Positions 1-9,640 of a DNA stretch of 64,000 bases are shown in pieces. This stretch comes from Ixodes scapularis. Lineage: Eukaryota; Arthropoda; Arachnida; Ixodida; Ixodidae. Under the pieces are notes generated by a model. It was given only the letters and a program-made list of their open reading frames with translations. It was not told where the DNA came from and made no database searches. A program made the position numbers and the translations under genes. Position 1 is the first letter of the stretch. Each line of letters starts with the position of its first letter. The stretch covers positions 36,747,035 through 36,811,034 of the forward strand of contig NW_024609884.1 in NCBI RefSeq assembly GCF_016920785.2, written 5' to 3'.

Positions 1-1611
1 CTTATCGCAGCAACTGCAGACTGTGTGCTATTTTTTTTATTACACTCCTTAAACAACCTCGAAAGGGATAGACAGTATTAATAAAGAAAGAAAAAAAAAA
101 AAAAGGGTTGGGCGATTCCTTGCCGTCTGTTAAGGCCCAATAAAACATACCCACATCGGACCTGACATGTCCTGGTCACCCAGAAAGGAGCCTGTTTGAA
201 CAGGTTGGGAAAGAACCGCGCGAAGGCCAGTCGGTAAGGTCGTAACTCCGGAGCCCGGAGTGTCTTGCGGCGAGCCCCGGCGGACGTCCCCGAGCCGTGG
301 GAGCCCCTCGGACGGGCCGTGACAAAGAGGGCCCCAGGTGAACACCCGAGGAGCGGCAACACGGCGGCCTCCTCGCCCCCCCTGTCGGCCACGGTCCCTC
401 CCCCCGTCCCGGGGACTGTCCGAATCAGATCCTGGGAAGAGTATCTCTCCTGAGTGGTGCCATTGTTACTTTTTAAACAACCCAAGCATACAAAATTCAA
501 GGTCACTTCGGCGGCCAGGAACGATTATTATCGGACAGTGCGCCCTCCTCTCGGCGGACGCGCCGACGAGCGCCGCGCGCAAAGTACACAATGAAACATC
601 AAGGGATCGTCTGTTTTTGCTGCCTTTTCGGGGCCTATGCCTTCGGTGGCTGTACGCTCATTTCTTTCGGGCGGCCCTCGTTGTGTTCTTTTGCGGCTCT
701 TTCTTCCTCTCTTCCTCGCGGAGCCAGGTTACGTTCGAAGACCATAATCGTCGTTTGAGAAGGAGGAGGGGGTGGCACGGAGGCGTCGTTCTAATGCAGT
801 TCCTTCTGCAGCAAAAGCATCTTCCCCTATAGAAATGGTCATAGGCACTTTGAATAGCTTTCTGGGGCCGAACAAAGGCGGAATACTTTCGCGGGCCCGG
901 TCGGCCCCTTGCCGGGGGTTATTACAAGCACCCAGGCGTCGGTCGGGGATCTGCGTTGCGCGCAGGTTGCCGTCTGCTGCTCGTCTACACCGACGCCGTC
1001 AGTCCGAGACCGGCCTCGTTCAACCTGGATCCCCGAGGGCCGCTGATTTTCATTTAGAGCATTCGAGAGTGCGGCCGGCTGCTCCGGCGACTTCGACTGC
1101 TTCGCGCTCGCGTTCATACCACCTGCGCACTACGCCATTTACAGTAGCCTGGAAATAAGAATGCACTGAATTATAGTGGCGATTCAGGCGAATTGGTTCA
1201 TTCTTACAAAGTAGTAATACAGCACGTACCAACGAGGACGGAGAAAGGCGGTAGACAAGACGAGCGCTGAACGTCAACTACACATTTATTTTAACTGAGT
1301 TCAACGAAGGCAACAACCACACCAACAACAAAGATAATTTGCCTTTTTGAGCACGTGTTAACACGTTTATTTTATTTTTTTCATTGGATTTATTTTTTAT
1401 AAATGCTCATTTGAAGTTCAGTGCTCGTCTTGTTTACTGCCTTTCTCTGACCTTTTCTCATTGCGCGTTGTATTGCTAATTCGCAAGAATGCACTGCGGT
1501 GCCGCAAGTTTTTGAGGGATAAGATGGATGCTTAATTTTATTAAAACACGTAGCGGAGTCGCTACATGCGATACTGACATAGTTCCGCTAAAAGCAGAGG
1601 TTTCCTTGCTG
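1..1611. other. Intergenic DNA, no gene recognised
   Basis: I see no convincing coding sequence here. The segment from about 240 to 1120 is GC-rich with frequent CpG and gives several overlapping open frames on both strands that resemble no family I know; a GC-rich stretch produces such frames by chance. From about 1290 the sequence turns AT-rich and includes a short palindrome near 1350-1363. The right edge is set by the 3' end of the minus-strand Penelope-like element. Confidence 0.5.
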
Positions 1612-4600
1612 TACCATCTTGGTTTAAAACAGCGCGACAAGACGAGAACAAAGTAAAGACCATACAGAGGACAGCGTTGACTATCAACTTAAAGTTTATT
1701 TCCACCGCTCTCAGTATATATACACACAAGCAACAGCGAGATAAACAGAGTGCGAAAGAAAACACACAAACATACATGCAGTCTCAGCCTCTTATTAGTT
1801 ACATTATACGGTGCTGTGTCACAGTCGTCCCTAACATGCACCAGTAAGGAAACAAATTTCGTTATTAGAGAGACCAACAGAGGCCGTGCTGGCACATTTG
1901 TCTTTCAGTTTGTTTATTTCGTAAGCTTCTATTATCTCACAAGTTAGTTTATCACTGTACCTTTTGAGTATTTTGCCTTTTTGGTAGTCAGGGGTGCATC
2001 CACAGTCACGGCAGTGAATTCCCAGATGACCGGAGATTTGTAGTGTTATACCATACTGAAGATATTCCCTTAATCGGTCATTAATGCACCGCCCGGATTG
2101 TCTGATGTAGAACCTATCAAACGACAGAGGAATATAATACACGACGCATTCTCGACAGTTTATTTATTTATTTATTTATTTATTTACCCTCAAGGTACAG
2201 AGTACATTTTAGAGGGGAGTGAGCAAACAATAAATAAACGTAATTAATCAACCAAGGGTGCTGTTAATAAGTGATTGCTTAAAGAGTGAAATATCATTAA
2301 TATCTGCAATAGAAGCGGGAAGGTGGTTCCAGTCAGTCGATGTGCGAGGTATGAACGAGGTGCTGAATTTGAAGGTGTTAAAATTAGGTATGCCTACCTT
2401 GTGAATATGGTCGAGACGGGATGAACGGTAAGAGGGCTCGAGCATTAGTTTCAAACGGAGAGATGGGATGTGATGATAAATTTTGTGAAACAGGCATAAA
2501 CGAGCTGTTTTGCGCCGAGACGACAAACTGGGAAGTGACAAAGTTAATTTCATTTATGTTACACTGGCTGTACGATGATAGTTAGATAAGATGAAACGAA
2601 CGGCTCGGTTTTGTGTAGCTTCTAATCTGCTGATAAGACCTTGGTGACCAGGGTCCCATATGGATGACGCATATTCTAATTTAGGACGGACTAAGGACTT
2701 GTATAAGGTTAGTTTAAGAGAAGAAGGGGCTTGAAAAAAGTTTCGTTTTATGTAACCCAACGTGCGGTTAGCATTACTTACAACATATTCGACGTGTGTA
2801 TTCCAGGTAAGGTCAGAGGTTATATGGACTCCAAGGTATTTATAACATGTAACAGACTCAAGGGATTTATTGTTAATGCTATAAGTAGGACATAAACTGT
2901 TAGAGCGGGATACTCTCATTGACTTACATTTATGAGTGTTAAGTTCCATTTGCCAAGAGTTGCACCAGAGAGCTATGACGTCAAGATCAGATTGCAAATG
3001 AATTACATCAGAATGGTCAGTTATATTGCGGAAAAGGACACAGTCGTCAGCGAACAAGCAGATCGGCGAGGAAATATTAGTTACAAGATCATTAATATAA
3101 ATTAGAAACAACAGGGGACCAATTACAGAACCTTGCGGTACACCGGAATCGACAGGCCAAAGGCTGTCGGTGCTTTTTTGGGCAAGGTTTCCTCTCTTCC
3201 CCAATTTTGTTTACCTTCCAGCAGGGGGCAGACAAACGCTCTGGAGCAGAAAAAACGACTTAAACTTCTCCTCTTTTTCCTGTTCTCTTTAGTATGTGGG
3301 ATATCTTGTCCAAGTACGGAATGACGAACACGTTTTTGCTACGGGTTCTTAGGCATTCGTCACTTGTTGGACGCTTTTTCAAGTTTTTCAGCAATATTTT
3401 GGACACTGAGGTTGGAATCTTCTATGGGTAACCGGCATTCGCAAGTCTGTCTACTTGCTTAAAAAAGCTATTCAGCATGCGGTGGTGACACGATTTAGAA
3501 AGGGCAGAACTAAAGCATGAGTTCACAATTCCTCTCTTCACAGTGCACTATCTTGGAATGTGCTGAGCCGAACGAGATGATCGGCTTGTTACTTCTGGGC
3601 TTAAAGGCCCAGCATTCATGCCCGGCTGACAAATACAGGCCTGGGTCTAAAGATCTGATGAGATTGTCGACTGTCGATTTGTGCGCCTGTTGCAAGGGTG
3701 CAAGGCAGTCTTTAAAAATGCCAAAGCATCCATTGGCTTAAAAAATGTCACTCGTGATCGGGGCGATGCAAGCACCGGTGCATACCCTTGTCTTTGGATA
3801 AACATTTTGTTGTCCCACTTCGCAAAAGTCGAGTGATAGACATGGAGTAATTCAAAAACTTTTCTGTTTTCCACTTTCGTTCTGAAACTCTACCGTCCCC
3901 CTCTTTTCGATACAGTCATTAACGTTGGGGATTAGTTTGTTATGTGGAATAGAATAATACAAATATTTTACCTCGACGGAAAATGCTGAGAGTCCCCTAT
4001 TTGGATTTTTACTAAAAATTATATGACATCTGAATTTCTGACATTGAACGGTCGTCAATGCCGAGTAAGTTGAGGTTCCTTTTGTAAAAATGGCTCAAGA
4101 GACGTTTACCAAGTTTCATTTTCAGACACTATAACCCTTAAGAGGCAAACAATTTTATGGGTTTTTGCCGAATACAACATATCTAAACACAGGCTCTTTT
4201 TGGTTGCTATTGCTCGATATAGCTGTTCCAGATACAAGCTCTTACATTGCACTTTAATATCATCGTTAACTTTTATCAACGATACATCGTCACACTTCCG
4301 AAATACAGAAATAATAGCCTCAGAAGCTTTCGACTGGTAGATCTCTCTAGACTTTACAACGAATCCACCCTCCTTGTCTGCTGGCAACAGTGCAAGGGAA
4401 CTATCTCTCTCTCTCTCTCTCGTATACTCTGCTGTGTATTTTAGGGTAAGTTTGGCGGCTGAACATTTAGACTGGGCTAACATATCGACACCCTTTGAAG
4501 TGCATCGTCTGGACTTGTCTTCGGTAGCCCGGCTTGATACTTGTTTCACCATGGCTAATAGCTCCGGTGCTGACTTTCGTGGCTCCACTGCAAATCTTGA

Positions 4601-4785
4601 CTCTTTACTCAGGACACGGTGAGTCTCTTCTGGAAGCGAGATCTTGCCCGTGATGTGGACATGTCCGGCTGTGACGCTTGACGTCTTCGGAGCAAGCTCC
4701 CGAAGCCTCGGAAGGTATTACTGCTACAGGAATTCAGTCGTCTGGTCAGTGATTCGAGACAGTTTCTTCCAGTGAAGCATCGCAG
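1612..4785 (-). pseudogene. Decayed Penelope-like element, copy 1 (reverse transcriptase plus GIY-YIG endonuclease)
   Basis: Penelope-like elements encode one protein with a reverse transcriptase (RT) and a C-terminal GIY-YIG endonuclease. Reading the minus strand from about 4785 downward, the sequence shows the family N-terminal region (about 4690-4560), the block containing LPADKEGGFVV (near 4370), an RT block with SAKTHK (near 4160), the CWAFKPRSNKPIISF segment (near 3590) and, after a LINE interruption at 2159-3148, the GIY-YIG end with VVYYIPLSFDRFYIRQSGR and RCINDRLRE (about 2150-2050). The order is the same as in the intact copy at 33974-36064. The reading frame is broken in several places and the RT core around the YVDD motif is not recognisable, so no product is expected. 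The 3' non-coding tail, ending near 1612 at a sequence reading AACCAAGATG on the minus strand, is shared with copy 2. Confidence 0.82.
2159..3148 (-). pseudogene. 5'-truncated LINE (CR1/L2-like) inserted in the Penelope-like element
   Basis: On the minus strand the open frame begins inside a reverse transcriptase at SGVPQGSVIGPLLF, followed by the catalytic box LFADDCVLF, the segment CYKYLGVHITSDLTWN and, after a frame change near 2554, the C-terminal LINE signature RRKTARLCLFHKIYHH ... FIPRTSTDWNHLP. The element ends at its 3' side (low coordinates) in a run of TAAA repeats at about 2160-2186. TCGACAG flanks it on both sides (2152-2158 and 3149-3155) and the Penelope-like sequence resumes right after, so this is a typical 5'-truncated target-primed insertion with a 7-bp target duplication. 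The endonuclease and the first half of the RT are absent. The clade is inferred from the GVPQGS, FADD and DWN-LP motifs and could equally be Jockey-like. Confidence 0.82.
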
Positions 4786-4789
4786 TTGA

Positions 4790-6131
4790 AGCTTTGTTGG
4801 AACGTTGGAGCAGAAACCACAGTTGGCCCTTGTAATACGTCCAATCTTGTTCACCTGCCTGCCCTCAGCAGGAAGGGTGAACGAGAGCGGAGAAGAGAGG
4901 AAACATTGCACAAAAACCACCGACAGCCTTTCGTCAACTGTCGAGAATGCGTCGTGTATTCTATTCCTCTGTCGTGTGATAGGTTCTGTATCGGACAAAC
5001 AGGACGGTGCATTAATGAACAATTAAGGGAACATCAGTTATAATGTGACAAAACAAATCTCTGATCATCTGTGAATTCACTGCATTGACTGTGGATGCAT
5101 CCCTGACTACCAAAAAAGCAGAATGCTCAAAAGGAACGGTGACAAACTAACTCGAGAGATAATAGAAGCTTACCAAATAAACAAACTAAAAGACAAATGT
5201 GTCTGCACGGCCTCCGTTGGTCTGTCCGATAAAGAAATTTATTTCCTTGCTTGTGCATGTAGAGACAGATTATGACACATCACTGTATAATCTAACTAAT
5301 AAGATGCTGAGACTGCAAGCATTTTTCTCTTTTCTTTCGCAAACTCTTTATCTGGCTGTTACCCATGTGTATATACAGTTATTTTTTTTAAGCTTTATAG
5401 ATTTTTAAAGGAAAGCTGTGATGGCTACACTTATGCGGTTTGTGCAGGTGAGTTATACGGCCAGGTGACATGGTATATGGGACAAATCGTAACGATCAGT
5501 CGGTTTACTAAGTAAAATGTGTTAAATCAACTTTTTAATTAGTGAAAAAAGTCAAATGGCTCCAGTTAGAAACTTGCTGAGCGTCGTCCGAAACCCCTAA
5601 ATCAGTAATTTTTAGAAATACTTCGAGCGCGTGAGAAGCGCAGTAGTGCGCTAAAGTTACCACTCGTGAAGCAGGGACAAGGCGCTCTCATAAGTGACGA
5701 AAAAATCGCGCGGGCGCCTTGCCGCAACCTCTAGAACTAGTACCTGCTCCATGAGTGGTAACTTTAGTGCACTACTACGCCTCTCACGACTCAAAAACCT
5801 TTTGAAAATTACTAATTTAGTGGGTTTCGATGACGCCCAGCAGGTTGATAATTGGAACCTGATGTCTATTTTCATTAATTAAAAAGTTAATTAACAACCT
5901 TAACTTAATTAGCCAGCGGATCATTACGATTATCCCCCGGTTCTATGTCCCCCTGGATGTCTAACTGACCTTCAGAAACCGCATAAGTGTAGCTTTCACT
6001 ACTTTTTAAAACACACCTGTAAAGCTTCAACAAAAAAAAAAAAGAAAAAAAAATATACTGGGAGCGGTGGAAATGAACTTTCAGTTGATAGCGCTGTCGT
6101 CCGTCTCGTCTTTACTTTGACCTTGTGTTGT
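4790..6131 (+). pseudogene. Penelope-like element, copy 2, 3' fragment in opposite orientation
   Basis: This plus-strand fragment carries the end of a Penelope-like protein: KNHRQPFVNCREC, then the GIY-YIG block VVYSIPLSCDRFCIGQTGR and CINEQLREH (about 4917-5040), then EIIEAYQINKLKDKC and VGLSDKEIYFLACAC in shifted frames (about 5155-5265). The reverse transcriptase is missing. The following non-coding tail matches the tail of copy 1 (for example GTGTATATAC, then GAGCGGTGGAAAT and AACCAAGATG), but is split by a 676-bp fold-back element at 5377-6052. The fragment ends near 6131 at the same tail position as copy 1. It starts where the 5' region of copy 1 begins on the other strand, so the two copies are head-to-head. 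Confidence 0.8.
5377..6052. mobile_element. Fold-back MITE, family FB-A, copy 1
   Basis: The element is a long imperfect palindrome. The left arm (AAGCTTTATAG, then CTACACTTATGCGGTTTG, TTTTTAATTAGTGAA, GTTACCACTCGTG) recurs inverted in the right arm (GAGTGGTAACTTTAG, TTTTCATTAATTAAAAAG, CGCATAAGTGTAG, CTGTAAAGCTT). Arms are about 300 bp each around a centre near 5715. ATATAC at 5371-5376 and again at 6053-6058 fits a target duplication. The uninterrupted sequence is visible in Penelope-like copy 1 near 1715-1725, which shows this is an insertion. No coding capacity. Confidence 0.8.
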
Positions 6132-6194
6132 CGCGCTTTTTAAAACCAAGATGCTAATAAAAAAAGTAGCCCAAACATATCCGTTTTGCTGTAC

Positions 6195-6414
6195 CAATAG
6201 ACCAATATCACCAGCCAGCTTGACTACGCCATCGCTGGCGCAGTGCATCGAGGGAACTTTAGTCTTTTTGCGCGCGCGACGTCCCCGCTGGAGCTCTGCG
6301 CGTGTAGAGCACGAGACAGCAGCAGCCCTCCCGTGCCCGGCCGTTTGCCTTCTACAAACTAAAGTTATGGCGGCGTCAATCATGCGCCGAACGCTTAGTG
6401 CGATCGGTCTGTTG
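6195..6414 (-). mobile_element. 220-bp MITE, family M220, copy 1
   Basis: Begins CAATAGACCAATATCACC and ends GCGATCGGTCTGTTG, which are imperfect inverted repeats of each other. The whole 220 bp is closely repeated in inverse orientation at 14318-14536, including CAAACTAAAG/CTTTAGTT blocks and TCGTGCTCTACAC. The copy-to-copy boundaries coincide with the inverted termini, so the unit is defined independently in two places. No open frame is shared between the copies. Confidence 0.72.
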
Positions 6415-7375
6415 TTCAAACTCTCAAAAATCTGGCCGACGGAAAAGTGGCGCCATTCATTGTTGTGGAAATACTCGAGACACGTGCCGCGCGCCACTTC
6501 TGGGAAGAACATGGCGTCTGAAATCTAGCTCAGTGCTGCGCTGTGCCGCCATGATCTTTCCAAGGGCTCCGTTGCACATGCCCCGTGCATCGGCGCACCT
6601 TGCGCTTCTTTTAAAACATGAAGGGGCTTTACGATGCCATGTTTTGTGGCGCCGCGAGCGATTGCGGAAGAAAAGTGAAACACGAGCGCGACGTGTTTGC
6701 CGTCCGCCACCGCGTTCACAGAGGACCTTAGACTCGTCAGATTGATTCTCTTGTCGAATTTTAAGCAAGTACTTACGTCAGTCCCAGTTTGCGGAGGCGT
6801 CTTTTAAATGTTTGGAGGTTGAAGGTCAGGAATTATCATTTGTCTCGAAATTATGGCGTAAACTACCGAGCTTATTGAACTCGATAAGAAGCCAAACACG
6901 CAAATTTAAAGAAATAATAATAAAAAAAAAATCGACCAACGTCGGCTATCTCTAATAGGTCGAAATTCGCTGTACCTTTGCTTTTAGATACATATAAAAG
7001 TGCTTACGAATCAGTCCCTAGTTTTGTATTTTAATCAACATTAAGGGCATCTTAAAAATAAGCCCAGTGGTCTTGTTGAAATAATTACACTCACTAAAAA
7101 ATTATGAAACATTGAGACTTTCTCGTTTTTTTTTAAATTTTGATATTGAGCCACTTGTTATTTTAAAATGAGAAGTAAGAAAAAAATCGTTGCTCGTAAA
7201 CCCTTATATTTGTTAAAACGCGACTATGTCAGACATTTAACCCTAAGTTTTTTTTTTAAAGTTTTACATAAATTGCTTTCACTAAAAGAACTATAAAGCA
7301 TATACTTTGAATACTTTGAATAAAACTAGTTTACTTCGTGTCCCCTTTAGAAAGTAGGACCGATATTTTCGACAT
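6415..7375. other. Intergenic DNA
   Basis: 6430-6760 is CpG-rich with a few chance frames. From about 6770 to 7375 the sequence is strongly AT-rich with many A- and T-runs and nothing that I recognise as coding, RNA or repeat. Confidence 0.4.
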
Positions 7376-7412
7376 AATAATAATAATATTAGTTTATTCC
7401 CAGATCCGCATC
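7376..7412 (-). repeat. LINE 3' tail with (ATT)n
   Basis: On the minus strand this reads GATGCGGATCTGGGAATAAA followed by (ATT)n repeats. It resembles the 3' end of the LINE at 63300-63341, where GCAATAAACA precedes (ATT)n. Only the extreme 3' end would remain; the assignment rests on a short sequence. Confidence 0.4.
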
Positions 7413-9507
7413 AAAGTACAAAAAAAAAAAAAAAACGACTCACAAAAGCACTTGCGTGCTTGTGCGTGAGAACGGGCAGTCCAATAAACAATAGTTTTAC
7501 GCCGGTACTCGGTTTCTACAATCCTACAAACCTTTTCTTCAAACATCTATTCAATGTTGAAGCACAAAGGAAACAAAGCAAAGACAAAACATATTCGTTA
7601 CAATTTAGACATCACGTCTACTGTACTAAGGAAATAGCATGTGCCAAATACTCACAAACAACAAAAGAGCAGTCATGATACCCAGAAACGACAAAAGCGA
7701 GCATAAGGTATCGCAAAAAAAAAACAAAAAAAAAAAAACACAATGGCAATAAAAAAAAAAAAAAACACGTTTACAGATTTTAAAGAGTGGAGAGGGAGTA
7801 AAGTTTCAGGAAGTTGGTTGAAACCGATGCAAGAAGCAAAAACGCCCGTCTGTGCTCTCGCCTCACAAGTTGTGTGCAGCGCCTTCAAAAGCACCCGTGC
7901 GTAGCTGTGCACAATGCTCTGTTTTCACAACTACTCGCGCTGAGAAAATACTACCTGAAGTCACGTTCACGCATTCATTCGTTACGCAACATTGCACAGA
8001 CCTCTTGAGATGAACTATAGTATAACCGCACCTAGAGAGTGTCTCTTCTAGCTATACAGACTCTCTGCAAACGCGTGGAGTCTTCGATCCCCGTATAACT
8101 AGACGTAGGTGCCGCTGTGACCGAACATGCGTTTTTGACGACCCTGCGAGACCAATACTCGAAAGTCGTTTGTGCAAGAGAGCTAAGCCTTCAGCCAGTG
8201 CGGTCCGTCTACTGAGTGCGAGGGAATCGCACTGGTAACAACTAACAAGTTTCGGCGACAACTCCCTTTGCTGAAGGGATGTCCATTACACGAACTCCCA
8301 TGTTTCTGTCGTTCTTCAATGCTGCGTGTATGTGTGTTTCTGTATGTGTGTGCGTCTGTGTATGTTGCATCTGTGTATCTTCATTCTACTACACTGTTTT
8401 TTTTTTGTTTTTTTTCTTTTTCGTTCAGTTTGCGTTCAGTCGAGGCTTGATTGACTCTCTCTAATGAACAAAGCGGGTGACTTGATTTACTTTAAGTGCG
8501 GGACGCTGGTTTATTTATTAACAACTCTCCTTTTTTTTCGCACAAGGTGAAATAAGCAGCAACACAAAGAAAATAAGGAATAATACAAAAATAAAGAACA
8601 TAAATACATAGAGTGAGGTGGCGGCAGCAGTAAAAAGAACAGCTCTTTCCGGGAAGGGCGGCCCCGATAGACACACAGAGCGAGAAAAAAAAGCGCATTT
8701 CGAAATTAGTTTCCAGAGACTCGTCGGATGCATTTACGGAGAACGGTTGGAGCGGGGCTTTGAACAATACATTACGGACTGACCGGTTTTTTCCCGGAGA
8801 CACGATTGATATCACGACAATGCCGCTGTCTTGGCCTTTATGGGAAGCTGACGCGCATTCGGACGAGCTATAGCAAGAGCTGCGCCATCGAGGCGCGCTC
8901 TCTGTTGTGGGCCCGGCGGTCCCAAGGCCTCATTTCGAATGTTGCCTCCTTGTACACACGCGCGGCCGACGTGACACGCGGAGCTCGTCTTGTTTTGGGT
9001 TATTGTGGCGCCTTTTTCTTTTTTAAGTTTTATTTTACGCCACTTTGTGGAATTGCGAGGGAGTTTTCATAGAGCTTCGCCTCTGCTGTAAGCTTGTCGG
9101 GTGGTGCGTGTTTGTTGCTCCCATCACCGCCGTAAATTGTGGATTTGTGGATGGCGGAATGGCATTTAACGCTCTTAACCCAATCCTTGAGTTGCTTGTG
9201 GCATTCTTTGCCGAATCTACGGGCTCACGGCTGATGGTATTATCGCTTGTGTTCTCGTTTTCTTTCTTTTTTTTTTTTTTTATTGCAACCCTTGATGTTG
9301 GTTTGTAGTCCAGTTACCCAAAACCTAAGACTTATTCAGCGAGAAACATTTTCATCGTGAGTATAACGTAAAACTACCGTGCTCGTGAAAGAAATAAGGC
9401 ATGTTTAGGTTTCCGAAAACAGTAACTGGGAGAGGGCGAAAGGATTATGTTTCTCGAAGCCGCGGGTTAGCTGAAGGGAACAATGTGCTCTTGGCACCTA
9501 TTTATAC
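7413..9507. other. Intergenic DNA with simple repeats
   Basis: No gene recognised. The stretch has several A-runs (7421-7435, 7716-7765), an imperfect (TG)n tract at 8328-8375, T-runs at 8397-8425 and 9260-9282, and a GC-rich patch at about 8870-9000. Open frames here are short and composed largely of low-complexity residues. Confidence 0.4.
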
Positions 9508-9640
9508 TCTTAAATGGTAACTGCAAAGAAAAAAGAAAAGTTTTTTTCTTTTTAAACAGCCTAATTGCAACAAGGATGTCAAAAAAACAAATTTTCCGCG
9601 AGAAAAAACAGTTTTTACAGCGATATTTATTGCGTGAGAC
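9508..9640 (+). repeat. Dispersed repeat, family TTAA-2, copy 1
   Basis: Starts TTAAATGGTAACTGCAAAG and continues TTTAAACAGCCTAATTGCAA and CGCGAGAAAAAACAG. The same order of blocks is present in inverse orientation at 12296-12417. The start resembles a TTAA-flanked terminus, but I could not find a matching opposite end, so the unit may be incomplete. Confidence 0.5.
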
